A stretch of 64,000 nucleotides of DNA from Symbiodinium sp. CCMP2592 (GCA_905221615.1 CAJNDT010006013.1:1330915-1394914); one strand, 5' to 3'; shown: positions 14,516 to 23,648, counted from the first letter of the stretch. Numbers and translations: made by a program. Notes: generated from the letters alone by a model not told the origin.

Positions 14516-14570
14516 AACATACAGAAAAATATGGCTTCATATCATCAAAGGCAATCGTTGATTCAGGAAC

Positions 14571-14589
14571 GGTTTAGGGTTTAGGGTTG
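14571..14589 (+). repeat. Interstitial telomere-type repeat (TTTAGGG)2
   Basis: Two tandem TTTAGGG units directly downstream of repeat S. Similar short runs occur at 18,412-18,425, 46,000-46,030, 46,398-46,428 and 57,508-57,520, and as CCCTAAA near 16,018-16,040 and 16,668-16,830. Confidence 0.8.
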
Positions 14590-15047
14590 AAAGCTATGTT
14601 GTAGAGGCATTGGGATCCTTTAAGCAAGCCTCTATACGAAGAGTAAACACGTCTATATATGTACCATCTACACTTGACGTTCAAGTTCCAAAGTTTTTCG
14701 GGTTTTATCAGGCCGGGGTTTAGGTGCTGACATGGGAACTGTGTGAGTTCTTCACGGTGCCATGCAGCTTTGTGTGTGGAAGACTGCGAGATGCACAGGG
14801 ACTTGACAGCTCAGGAAGATCGGCAAGGCTGGTATGCACGGTTTCTACTCCAACAAGGTGCATCAAGCAGTACACAAGATTGCTGCTCAAGGCATTCAAA
14901 ATCCACGACCGTCTTTGTAGAAATCCATTTGTTCGAGTGTGGAAACATTGGAGTAGTTTTTGGAATGCTATGTTGGAGAGCAAGAACCCCAATGTTACAA
15001 GTGCCATCACAAGAAAGAAGAATTGGAAGCAGCGGTGTACACCACTT
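14590..15047. other. No gene recognised
   Basis: About 460 bp with short open frames but no recognisable domain. The 3' part may belong to the upstream exons of the split gene at 15.1-18.1 kb, but I cannot show this. Confidence 0.5.
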
Positions 15048-15080
15048 GCCTGTCACGGGGACGGAGTCCCCGTGACAGGC
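15048..15080. repeat. Perfect 15-bp inverted repeat, 3-nt loop
   Basis: GCCTGTCACGGGGAC (15,048-15,062), loop GGA, then the exact reverse complement (15,066-15,080). It is GC-rich and would form a very stable hairpin in RNA or single-stranded DNA. Confidence 0.95.
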
Positions 15081-15117
15081 CTGGGGAAAACCTGGGTCCA
15101 ACAGTAACCAACTTTTC

Positions 15118-15309
15118 ATGTTCAGTCTCCTCACCACCGGTTCCTCCACAATGGATGCACTTTTCTTTATATACTTTATGTACGACAAAAAATTGAGAGC
15201 CGATGCGAAGGACTTGTCCGGAACTGCACACTATTTGCTCCAGCTGCTGCGATGGAGCTTCGAGATTCTCTTTAAAGGTGTGTGGCCTTCAGCTGACCAT
15301 TTTGGCCAG
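15118..15309 (+). CDS. Possible upstream exon of an uncharacterised dinoflagellate multigene family
   Basis: The frame reads LSGTAHYLLQLLRWSFEILF then KGVWPSADHFGQ. This resembles, from memory, the N-terminal part of a large family of hypothetical proteins in Symbiodiniaceae gene models, whose C-terminal part is at 17,084-18,136 here. The coding signal ends at CAG followed by GTGAAT, a plausible donor site at 15,310 (phase 0). The 1.8 kb to the next coding block would then be one or more introns, now containing satellites. Both exon limits are inferred; alternatively this is a fragment of a decayed copy. Confidence 0.4.
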
Positions 15310-16284
15310 GTGAATTTCGGCTTGATAGAACAACACAGAATCTTGAAGCCTAGAGAACGACAGTCCCCACTATAGTTTGTTGGAGATCCTTTCCCAAGTC
15401 TGTTAGAAAGCTTATGTATGTCATGCGGAACTGTTGTTGTAAATCAAGTTTGAAGAACTATAACACTATATACTTGAAACTGTGTGAACCATGGTAGAAG
15501 GTGCTTTCAAGTTTTTCTCCACACAGGTACCCCGAGGACTCCCCCCAAGAGCGAAAAGCCGGCAAACAGATCGCTGGATTCTGCGGCACTTTATTTTCCG
15601 TGGTTTGGTCGATTGTGCGGTGTCCTTGTTTGCTTTGGTTAACGGTGTTTTTCGGGTGTTTTGGGTAATTCTCCATTTTATTGCACTGAACGACGCCAAG
15701 GGCGGGCCTGCTGAAGATTGTATAGGTTTTTGTAAGTGCTCCAGCTCCCTCGTGGAACCATGAGTGACGCAGTGCTTCTCAAGCAGTCGCGAGGCGCAAA
15801 CCAGGATCAACAAACCCAGTTCAGGTCTAATCTAGAAAGGAGCCAGAATCTGGCAACATGCCAGGCTCACTGAAGTGTTATCAGGTCGAGTCCAGTTCGT
15901 AAGCCCATCTGCAAGCTGTACCGTCAACGCCTAGGGCCGGCTAGCATGCATATGCGTACATGTCCAGACGCATGCAGTTTGCAAAGCACTCCTTCAACAA
16001 TGCGGTGTTGCTCCATCATTAAACCCTGAATCCTAAACCCTTCCCAGAGTCCAGGGTCTTGTCTTGGATCGAACTTGGACTCCAAGGCCCATAGCTGTAG
16101 AGACAGATGGAATGGATCGGCCTGACACTGTCCTTGCACGACTTTTTTTCGTTATTTGTCCTTATTTGTTTTGTTTTGTTGTTTTGTTTTGCTTTGTCCT
16201 TATTTGTGTTGTTTTTCCCCCCGCTGCGCAGCACATTTGGCAGTTTTTTTGGGCAGGGCCACGATTTCTGGCGTTTCGCTTTGT
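15310..16284. other. Probable intronic or intergenic DNA with T-rich tract
   Basis: No convincing ORF. From about 16,140 to 16,215 the + strand is an irregular T-rich run with repeated TTTGT and TTGTCCTTATTTG. Around 16,018-16,040 there are CCCTGAATCCTAAACCCTT telomere-like words. Confidence 0.5.
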
Positions 16285-16470
16285 TGTGGTTCGGGCGTGG
16301 TTCGGGCGTGGTTCGGGCTGTGGTTCGGGCATGGTTCGGGCATGGTTCGGGCGTGGTTCGCGGCGGTGCGTGGTTCGGGCGTGGTTCGGGCGTGGTTCGG
16401 GCGGTGGTTCGGGCGTGGTTTGGGCGTGGTTCGGGCGACTGGTGGTTCGGGCGTGGTTCGGGCGATGGGG
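16285..16470. repeat. 11-bp minisatellite (GTGGTTCGGGC)n
   Basis: About 15 copies of an 11-bp unit GTGGTTCGGGC with single-base variants and a few 1-4 bp phase shifts. It makes all three + frames look like Gly/Arg/Trp/Phe-rich peptides; these are artefacts of the repeat. Confidence 0.9.
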
Positions 16471-17083
16471 TTTTCAAACAAATAAGGACATAACTATCCA
16501 AAATCAGTTTTAAAACCAAAAAAATGCAAAAACTAGGCCCAAATTAGCGCAAAATCGAAAATTCGCAAAACTAAGCCAACAAAATCACAAATTAGCACCC
16601 AGGGCTTCTTGAGCCATCCCGATTGGACACAAATAAGGACAACACCGCTTTCGGGAGGGCGGAAGACCCTGGACCCTAAACTCTAAACCGACGCCCAAAC
16701 CGGTGGTTTTCCACAACTGAGCAGGCCGCAAATCTTAAACTTTGGACCCTATAAACCTTGAACCTAGGCCCTAAACCCCAAACCGCGACAGTTGTCCAAG
16801 AAGGTTGGCAGGAACCGTAAACCCTTGACCCTAAACCCTCCACAGCAACCCCAAACCTCAAAGCGGTGACACTGTTTCATAAGCAATGGATAAACACACC
16901 GCAAGCTCGTCGGACATTGTACGCTGCAGCGCAGCTCACGCCGGCAACAGGTTTCACGTTTTGGGGATGAAGGAAAACCTTTCAGGCATGGCATGGATTT
17001 GCAGGCTTGTGTTCTTGTGTGAAAGCTTTCAACTTCAAGCTGCAAGGTTTATGGCCAACAACCCACGGTAAGGATTCATTTGC
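16471..17083. other. No gene recognised; degenerate CCCTAAA words
   Basis: Between 16,668 and 16,860 there are at least six degenerate CCCTAAACC-type words on the + strand, interspersed with unique sequence. No coding signal was seen before about 17,084. Confidence 0.5.
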
Positions 17084-18136
17084 TTGGTTCAGTACAGATC
17101 AGTCCGTTCCAATCGTATGAGGGACCATGCGGCCAACAAAGAAGGACATACACAATCTACCAGCGTGGTTGGTGACCTCGATTACTATGCGAGTGTATTG
17201 GACCTGCCACGGTCGACATCGGCATCGTCACCGTGCTGTAGGTGCCAGGCGACGAAATACGGACACTTGAGCTGGCAAAACTACCACCCTAATGCACCGT
17301 GGAAAGCCACGGTGTACAGTCCCAGTTCCTGGCGGGGGCTGCCAGCTGCGGAAAAGTCCACCTGCCCACTCTTTCATATGAGTTCCACCAGCATCTGCAA
17401 TTTGGGGTTTGACTACATGCATTGCAAGTATTTGGGGCAGGACAGAAAGCTGTACTCCTCCGTCCTTTTCCTTTTGGTTTTTTATGTGCTCAATCTCGGC
17501 AGCCCAGAGGCCAACATGGACTGGGTTTGGTCGCAAATCCAGATCCACTACCGAACCTTTGGTACGGAATTGCGGTTTCTTTACCTGAACAAGATCTCAA
17601 TGTTTTTCAGGGCCAAGGTCCGTGCTTTGGGCCTTCGAGGCAAGGCGGCCGAGGTTCGATCTTTGGCGAAGCCGCTATTCTTGATATGGGCGAGCACAAT
17701 GAATCACTCCGTCGAGCTTCACCGGAAAGTCCATTTGCTCTTGAAATTGAACAACAAGCTGGAGGAGATTTTGGCGGAGAACAAGTTCCAGTTCACCTTG
17801 TCAGCAGCAGATGCCGCCGCTTTTAGGGACTCAATGAATCATGAATGGATTTTTACTTCTGCAAGTTCAGCTGTCCCAACACTTCAGCAACAGCAACCAT
17901 GATCCACCCCTCTTCTCCACGACGGAGAAGTGTCATTCTTGCAGCACATTGCACTGGAGTCTCGGAGCATAAACCCACGTCTTCTATGGTGTTTCTCTGG
18001 CGAGGACTTTCAGCGACGGGTTCAAAGAATAACTGCAGCTTGCGCAAGGGGGCAAAAGCCAGGGCAGGCCGAGGTGAAGATGTGCCAGCGATACCGAATC
18101 GCACTCCACCTCCGTTTCCGAAAGCATGAGCTGTGA
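17084..18136 (+). CDS. Uncharacterised dinoflagellate family protein, C-terminal part, interrupted by an in-frame TGA
   Basis: The first open segment (17,084-17,902; TTG start, first ATG at 17,117) encodes a CCRC cysteine pair, then NLGFDYMHCKYLGQD, a helical region (HRKVHLLLKLNNKLEEILAE), and stops at TGA 17,900-17,902. The same frame resumes without a shift and gives SINPRLLWCFSGEDFQRRVQ, ending at 18,136. From memory this order matches a widespread family of unannotated Symbiodiniaceae proteins, probably transposase-derived (the MHCKYLG and PRLLWCFSGED blocks recur). No catalytic triad can be assigned by eye. The TGA may be a nonsense mutation, or may be spliced out. Function is unknown. 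Confidence 0.5.
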
Positions 18137-18291
18137 AAAAACAGGGTGTATAGGACGGTTGTTGTGTTTCACATGTGCAAAGCCAACGTTTTCTATGCAT
18201 AAATGCTTGCCCGGCCAGGACTATTCTCCTCGTGTGCGACGACGGGAGACAGGAAAGGGAGGAACCCTACCACGAGAGACAGTGCTGGCTT

Positions 18292-18329
18292 CATCTCTGT
18301 ATCTCTCTGTCTCTCTGTCTCTCTGTCTC

Positions 18330-18397
<68 letters not shown>
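18292..18397. repeat. (CT)n microsatellite
   Basis: About 100 bp of CT repeat with GT interruptions in the 5' third, then uninterrupted CT. It is followed by a TTTAGGG pair at 18,412-18,425. Confidence 0.95.
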
Positions 18398-18400
<3 letters not shown>

Positions 18401-18486
18401 GTGTTTGTCAGGGTTTAGGGTTTAGTGTTTGACTAAATCTACCAAAAAGAATATACCGTATATACATATATACACACACATATACA

Positions 18487-18512
18487 CTGTGTATATATAT
18501 ATATATACACAG
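18487..18512. repeat. Perfect 26-bp TA-rich palindrome
   Basis: CTGTGTATATATA followed immediately by its reverse complement. A second 26-bp palindrome with different ends (CGTGTATATATAT and its complement) lies at 22,228-22,253. Confidence 0.9.
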
Positions 18513-18559
18513 GTCTGTTATAATAGCTCTGTACCAGACACATCTCAAGAAGTCCCTGA

Positions 18560-18935
18560 AAACAAAGATCTGAAGCATTGCCTGTATGTATATCTGCTCT
18601 GTATAATGTTTTGATACGGTTTACCAAAAAGGTTTGAGGAACCTCACATCTCTATGAACACCACAGAAAGATCTGAAGAGTTGCTTGTATAAACCAGGGA
18701 AGATCTGAAGCATTGCCTAAATATTTGCTCTGTATATCATTTCTACTGCTTACCAGAAAGACCTGAAGAATTGCCTTTACCAGAAAGATCTGAAGAATTG
18801 CCTTTATATACCAGGAAAGATCTGAAGCATTGCTTATCAATCTGCCCTCTATTGTTTCTACTATACCAGAAAGATCTGAAGAATTGCTTGTATATCAACG
18901 AGGGAAGATCTGAAGAATTGCCTGTAGAAATTCGC
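18560..18935. repeat. Irregular tandem repeat around AGATCTGAAG[C/A]ATTGC
   Basis: Eight copies of AGATCTGAAG-N-(A/G)TTGC at about 18,566, 18,665, 18,699, 18,751 (AGACCTGAAG), 18,786, 18,817, 18,871 and 18,906. Copies are usually preceded by CCAGAA or CCAGGGA and followed by T-rich spacers of 15-60 bp. Spacing is irregular, and longer spacers share TCTGCTCTGTATA. No coding function is apparent. Confidence 0.85.
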
Positions 18936-19036
18936 TGCATCTATATTATATCTATAAGCAGAAAGAAAGAACTTCGCCCTTGAATCTCTGTCTTGTGTGC
19001 AAGATTTCCTAGCTTTTCGTGCTCCAAATCGCCACA

Positions 19037-19190
19037 CGAAACTTCCACCAAACTTCCCTTCAAACTTCCACCAAACTTCCTCGGTTCAGGCCTTCAAACT
19101 TCCACCAAACTTCCTCTCAAACCCTTTGTAGCCGCCCCAAACTTCCACCAAACTTCGGGCGAAGTTTGGGCGAAACTTCCTCGAAACTTC
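19037..19190. repeat. Minisatellite AAACTTCCACC/AAACTTCC
   Basis: At least eight copies of AAACTTCC, mostly in pairs separated by ACC, then ending as GCGAAACTTCC. It is followed to about 19,370 by TTCGGCAA and ATTCGACA words on both strands (FR-poor, palindromic TTCGGCAAATTTTGCCG at 19,233). Confidence 0.8.
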
Positions 19191-19461
19191 CTCTGGTCGC
19201 GTGTCGAGGGATCGGACGCAGTTTTGTCGTATTCGGCAAATTTTGCCGGATTCGGCAACTACTTTCGGTTAACGACTTGTCGATTCGACAACCCAGGTTT
19301 GCCGAATTCGGCAACTTGTTGTTTTAACGATTCGACAGGAATTTCCCGAAATCTAACAAGTCACCGGTTCGGCAGGAATCTGTCTAACCGGGTCTATTGG
19401 GAAACGAGAGAACCTCAGCAAGGCCTCTCACAGGAAGACCTCCTCAGGCTCAGCCCCCCCA

Positions 19462-19803
19462 GTGGGGGTGGAAGCCTTGAAGGTCTCACAGCAGCAGGAG
19501 CTCAGCGACACGGAGGACAGTGCCAGTGACACTGACAGGGAAGACGATTTTGCGAAGGAGCCCGAGGTGGAAGCTCACTACCGTCTTCAGCGGGAGGTGC
19601 AGTGCACCCTCCCGGACTGGGCTTTCTCGTGGTGTCATCTTGCCAGTGGCAAGATGCATGCAAGCCGTGGTCTGCAAGCTAAACGCCTCCTTTGTGGCAG
19701 AGCCTTGACAGACAAGTATACCGAATGCGAAGTTCGCAGCCTCGCGCCGGGTCGGCCTCACTGCAAGACTTGCTGGAGCAGCAAGGCTTTTGACGCGGAG
19801 TGA
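19462..19803 (+). CDS. Small ORF with zinc-ribbon-like C terminus, retroelement 5' ORF
   Basis: 113 residues. The first half is acidic (SDTEDSASDTDREDD). The second half has His and paired Cys: KMHASRGLQ, then LLCGR, TECEV and PHCKTCW, which could bind one zinc. From memory a similar His/Cys ORF precedes the MASLVDSVAEF-type ORF in Symbiodiniaceae retroelements, and here that ORF starts 117 bp downstream. An ORF1-like nucleic-acid-binding role is likely but not shown. Confidence 0.45.
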   Translation: MGVEALKVSQQQELSDTEDSASDTDREDDFAKEPEVEAHYRLQREVQCTLPDWAFSWCHLASGKMHASRGLQAKRLLCGRALTDKYTECEVRSLAPGRPHCKTCWSSKAFDAE

Positions 19804-19919
19804 AAAAGAGAGGGAGCGTGTTTGTCCGTCAGTCCTAGTAGGTAGGAGCCTTAGCTGAGTGCACAGTGTTTGCTTGCCTCTCTCTCTCTCTTTTTCTGTT
19901 TTTGTGACCTGTCAGGACG

Positions 19920-20030
19920 ATGGCGTCTCTGGTCGACAGTGTCGCCGAATTCACGAGCAGGGCTCAGCAACTTCTGGGAGACGCCGAGTCGGCGAAGCTC
20001 CTTGCGGCAGACATCCGCGCCTTTCCCTGA
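19920..20030 (+). pseudogene. 5' end of a DIRS-like retroelement gag ORF, truncated
   Basis: The ATG at 19,920 starts MASLVDSVAEFTSRAQQLLG and stops after 36 codons at TGA 20,028-20,030. I recall MASLVDSVAEF-type starts at the head of long gag-pol ORFs in Symbiodiniaceae. The rest of that ORF is absent here and is replaced by the palindromic, TATTGATT-rich sequence from 20,031. It may be the detached 5' end of D1 (same strand), but no joining evidence exists. Confidence 0.45.
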
Positions 20031-20070
20031 GCATCCCATATTGATTACAATCAATCAATTTCGCAAACAG

Positions 20071-20105
20071 ATATTGATTTTTGGCGCAGCGCCAAAAATC
20101 AATAT
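20071..20105. repeat. 35-bp palindrome, 17-bp arms with 1-nt centre
   Basis: ATATTGATTTTTGGCGC, A, then the exact reverse complement. It sits just before a 12-bp tandem repeat that shares the ATATTGATT word. Confidence 0.95.
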
Positions 20106-20118
20106 GCAGAAAAAACGA

Positions 20119-20204
20119 CATATTGATTAGCATATTGATTAGCATATTGATTAGCATATTGATTCGCATATTGATTCTCATATGGATTCTCATATATGAT
20201 TTTC
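20119..20204. repeat. 12-bp tandem repeat (CATATTGATTAG)n
   Basis: Copies at 20,119, 20,131, 20,143, 20,155, 20,167, 20,179 and a decayed seventh at 20,191. The last three change AG to CG, CT or a variant, so divergence grows towards the 3' side. Confidence 0.95.
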
Positions 20205-20593
20205 ATGGCATTTTCATGATGGATGTGCATGCTTGGAAAAGCATGCATAATGCGATTGATTTGGCATATCATGTGCTGCAGTGCATGTTTTTGGAGTGAT
20301 CGAATTGCATGCCCGCCGCTGCCCGCCGTGCTCCCAGCGAGAGTGTACAGTTCAGAAGCAGTCCAGCAGGCAAAAGCAATATATGTTTGGGTAGGCACAG
20401 CACTCTACAAACCTTAAACCAGATCGGTCAGCAGGCCGGCAGCAGCAGTACAGCACTATGCAGGCAGCAGAGCAGCCAGAGCAGGCAGAGTAGGCAGCGA
20501 AAGTAGGTAGGTAGTCGCCTTCCTCCCCTGGCCTTCCTGCGAAAGTTTCACTTGCAACAGCAGGTTTTTTGGTTCTCTTCGGAAAATATATAT
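20205..20593. other. Unannotated spacer
   Basis: About 390 bp with GCATGC and CAGCAG-rich words. No ORF or promoter is called. Confidence 0.5.
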
Positions 20594-20698
20594 AGGCTTG
20601 GGAAAGCCTGGATTGCGAAAGCCCAACTGTTACTTCATCGGTTTGGGAAAACCGGTTCGGCGAAGCTTGGGAAAGCTTAAGCTGTCCACTTGGGAAAG

Positions 20699-21996
20699 AT
20701 GGGCAGAGGCGGGGCAAGGCATAGTCCGAAGCCCATGATAGACTCCGGGGTCCTTTATACGGCCCTGAAGCTCTATCAGCCCATGGTCGCCGACATGGGC
20801 GCTTACGAGCGGATAAGCAGCAGCCAGGCCCCGGACTGGAAAGCCCTGGTGGGCCTGGCGGACCTGTGGAGAAACCTTTTGAAGGTTTCTCCAAGTGGGG
20901 AGGTCCATGCCCAGCCCCTCAGGGCGGCTCTGCTGTCGCTCCTTGCACACTGTCCGTCGCTCAATTCCTCGGATTGCAGCGGACAAGTGTGGGTTGGGCT
21001 AAGGGTGGAAAGGATCAACTGTCTGTTGACCCATCTTCGCAAGATAAAGCGAGATGGAGAAGGCGCCTTGGGAAAGGCAGCAGCCAAGCTCAGCAGACAG
21101 GAGTTCCAGCAGCTGCAGGCTGGGCTGCAGTTGCTCACCCTTAAAGACGAGGAAAGCTTGGAAAAGCCCTCGTCCGCCCAGCCGGACTTGGGAAAGTCGG
21201 GGCCTGGCAAAAGCAGAGACTTGGAAAAGACTCCCAGGAAGCTTAAGAAGCGGGACAGCGACGACGTGTCGCTCAACAGCTTCGGCCTGCCACGAATGTT
21301 CGACAGCCCCCCAGCCTCGAAGAAGCAGCGAGGAGAGCCCAGCTCTTCGTCCAAGGACCCCGGGGTTGGCTTGGAAAAGCCATCGTCGAGTTTGGCACTT
21401 GTCCCCTTTCAGCCGGACCTGGTCTCCAGGAGGAGAGCCGGGAGCAGGGTTCCGGCAAAGCAGGAGAACCTTTCTGAGCTCCTGGGCTACTCAGCCCCTG
21501 CCGAGGAGAACAAAAAGAAGAAGCGAAAGAAGAAGAAGAGGAAGCTGCTTGGGAAAGCAGAGGCGGCTGAGGCAGAAGGTGCCGAGCCAAAGGCTTCGCC
21601 GAAAGCGAAAGCCAAGGCTAAAAGCAAAGCGAAAGCCGCCCCAGCGGCTAAAGCGAAGGCGAAGGCCTCCCCGAAAGCCAAGGGAAAGGCAAAAGCCGTG
21701 GCGGCAAAAGGCTTGGAAAAGCCAAAAGGCTTGGAAAAGCCAAAAGGCTTGGAAAAGCCAAAGCGGAAGCCATGGCTTGCCATCACAAAAACGAATGCCA
21801 GCAACCCTCGCAGGCCTACTTGCTTGGCAGGACAGAGGTTGGCGAGAAAATGCGGCTTATTATTGAGGTGTCGCAGTCGAGATGCCCTGCCTTCTCAGGC
21901 ATCATCGACGAAATCAAAGCAACCTTGGAAAAGGAGCACCTCACTAAGGAGGAGGCCAGGGACCTCCGTGAGCACCTCTGCAGCCAACATGGCTGC
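20699..21996 (+). pseudogene. Lys-rich hypothetical protein with LEKP/LGK insert repeats, one frameshift
   Basis: The frame is open from TTG 20,690; the first ATG is 20,699. Residues 1-150 form an ordered-looking region (ADMGAYERI, WKALVGLADLWRNLLKVSP). Then comes a disordered Lys/Ala/Pro tract with LEKP, LGKS and GLEKPK units encoded by the micro-hairpins, including three perfect 18-bp copies at 21,710-21,763. Near 21,805 the frame should shift: the downstream reading AYLLGRTEVGEKMRLIIEVS, then TLEKEHLTKEEARDLREHLC, ends at 21,999. That tail matches the ending I recall for this family in Symbiodiniaceae models. The unshifted frame instead runs on to 22,123 as nonsense. Function is unknown; it is probably nuclear or nucleic-acid-binding by composition. 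Confidence 0.55.
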
Positions 21997-22123
21997 TGAA
22001 GGACGTGTTTGGAAAATCGGAAAAACACTAGCTGCCGCTTCGTTTTTTCGTTCGCTACTGTGGTGGCCCGCTTGGAAAAGCCTGGCCTCTGTAGGTCCTG
22101 CAGAAACTTGGAAAAGTTTTTAG

Positions 22124-22772
22124 GGGTAGGCCGACCGCTTTCGACTTTCTCGGCCTCCTGGCTGCGAAAAATTGAGACATGGAGCTTGATTTTCGTCTCT
22201 TGCATGTACGTTTTCGCATGTCGTGTGCGTGTATATATATATATATATACACGGCAGTGCGAGGCTCCGAGCATGCATGCATGGACCAGGACAGCATGAC
22301 ACAGCAGAGCACACAGACAGAACACTTTCACAGAGAGAAGCAACTGGGTTTCTTCAAAGACCTTGGGGGTCTACATGTGATATATATATATATATAGATT
22401 GTGGGGTTCAGGGTATAATAGGCCGGGGCTTTATAACTCTCTCTCTACTTCAGGCCGGGTTTTTAGCCTGGGGGTGTGGGGGTTTTTGTCTACCTTCAGG
22501 TTGTAGTGCTGCTTTAGGTCCTGCTAGGGCCGCCGGTAGGGCCCTCCCTTCTTGGGGTTCCTTAGGCCTATAGCAGCACAGTCGCAGACACAGTAGGTTG
22601 TAGGCTAGCAGTCGTAGCCAGCAGCCGTAGTTTTGAGCCATAGTCCCGGCTCACGGCTTGGAAAAGCCTGTAGCCGAAGAGCTGCAGGCTTGGAAAAGCT
22701 TGTAGCTGCCGGAGGCTTCGGCAGCCTCGACAGGCTTGGAAAAGCCAGCTCTCCAGCTGGCTTGGAAAAGCC
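22124..22772. other. Spacer with TA palindrome, TA microsatellite and micro-hairpins
   Basis: It contains the 26-bp palindrome 22,228-22,253, a (TA)n run at about 22,380-22,397, and four micro-hairpins at 22,655-22,773. The last of these overlaps the ATG of the next ORF. No independent ORF is called. Confidence 0.6.
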
Positions 22773-23648
22773 ATGGGCTGGCAGAACGACAGCTACGAGG
22801 ATAGCTGGAGCAGAGACTGCCAGGCTTGGAAAAGCTCGTCCTGGGACTGGGAGGCTTGGGAAAGCCCCGGCCAGCCCGCCAACTACGGGCGCGACAGAAG
22901 TTGGAAAGATAAGGACGACGACGAGGCTTGGAAAAGCCCCAGCCAGCCCGCCAACTACTGGCACGACAAAAGTTGGAAAGACAACAAGGACGACGACCAG
23001 GCTTGGAAAAGAAAAAGCTCCAGCTCCAAGGACGACGAGGCTTGGAAAAGCCAGAAACCGTCGGCGAAGAGCTCCTCAGACTCCGAGGGGCTCAACTCGC
23101 ACAAGCGGCCGAAAGGCTCGGGCACCACTACGAAGACCAGCCAAGACAAAAGAAGGGGCAAGCAGTGGGAGGTCCTGGAGAAAAAAGGTGCCGAGCACGA
23201 GCCAGACACGGTCGAAAGCATGAAGGCACACTTGGAAAAGTTGGCTAAAGTCGACTTCAAAATGAAGCAGCGGCTCGAGGAGCTCAAATACGAAGAGGAG
23301 CTTGGAAAAGCGAAGGCGAAGAAGGAGGCGGATGAGCTTGGAAAAGCTAATCCGCCATCGAGCTCCAGCAGCTCCGAGACCCCGCAAGGCAAGCGGCCAA
23401 AGCTGCCCAAAGTGGAGGAGACGAAGGAGGAGGAGGAGGAGGAGGTCGAAGAGGAGGTGGACTGGGATGCCTCAGAGGAGGACAAAGAGAAGCTTGGAAA
23501 AGCATCTCCTGCTCCGCAGCAGGGCAGGCAGGGCAAAAAAGGCTTTCGATCCACCGGTGACGTCAAGCTGACACCAAGGAGAAAGGTGGTGCAGCTGGAC
23601 TTTCACAACTGCTTGGAAAAGCACGTCTCGGTTCAAGAGAACTCGTAG
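22773..23648 (+). CDS. Charged low-complexity hypothetical protein with AWKS/LGKA insert repeats
   Basis: 291 residues from ATG 22,773. The N-terminal third is Trp/Asp/Ser-rich with AWKS units and a duplicated block (QPANYGRDRSWKDKDDD and QPANYWHDKSWKDNKDD). The middle is a probable coiled coil (MKAHLEKLAKVDFKMKQRLE) and the C-terminal third is Glu-rich. Micro-hairpin copies contribute AWKS, HLEKL, LGKA and CLEKH, so all three phases of the same DNA motif are translated within one ORF. The last residues, KVVQLDFHN, look like the start of a further domain that is cut off at 23,648, about 110 bp before the LINE1 5' motif, so the gene may be truncated by that element. Function is unknown. Confidence 0.5.
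   Translation: MGWQNDSYEDSWSRDCQAWKSSSWDWEAWESPGQPANYGRDRSWKDKDDDEAWKSPSQPANYWHDKSWKDNKDDDQAWKRKSSSSKDDEAWKSQKPSAKSSSDSEGLNSHKRPKGSGTTTKTSQDKRRGKQWEVLEKKGAEHEPDTVESMKAHLEKLAKVDFKMKQRLEELKYEEELGKAKAKKEADELGKANPPSSSSSSETPQGKRPKLPKVEETKEEEEEEVEEEVDWDASEEDKEKLGKASPAPQQGRQGKKGFRSTGDVKLTPRRKVVQLDFHNCLEKHVSVQENS

Larger units (their letters stand above)
20594..23623. repeat. Micro-hairpin family, about 30 copies of NNCTT-GGRA-AAGNN
   Basis: A 14-16 nt inverted repeat (arms ending CTT/AAG, loop GGGA or GGAA) recurs at 20594, 20639, 20663, 20687, 21065, 21156, 21185, 21216, 21367, 21545, 21710, 21728, 21746, 21923, 22070, 22104, 22655, 22688, 22733, 22758, 22823, 22853, 22925, 23000, 23039, 23230, 23300, 23335, 23492 and 23610. 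Arms differ between copies but stay complementary: AGGCTT/AAGCCT, CGGTTT/AAACCG, AAGCTT/AAGCTT, GCCTT/AAGGC, GACTT/AAGTC, CTGCTT/AAGCAG, AAACTT/AAGTTT, TGCTT/AAGCA. Copies lie in both ORFs, in the gap between them and upstream, in all three reading frames. A few (20687, 21216, 23000) have imperfect arms. Confidence 0.85.

Noticed and set aside
14724-15107. 127-codon ORF upstream of the split gene
   Set aside because: Two overlapping frames are open and neither shows recognisable blocks; the frame passes through the perfect hairpin at 15,048.
16285-16470. Gly/Arg/Phe-rich proteins (WFGRGSG repeats) in three frames
   Set aside because: All arise from the 11-bp minisatellite; every frame gives a similar low-complexity peptide.
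20071-20105. Rho-independent terminator
   Set aside because: The context is eukaryotic repeats; there is no T tract after the stem and no gene ends here.
20690-22123. Minus-strand ORFs of 100-183 codons across the micro-hairpin genes
   Set aside because: They are complements of Lys/Glu-rich codons (Phe/Ser-rich) and lack conserved blocks.
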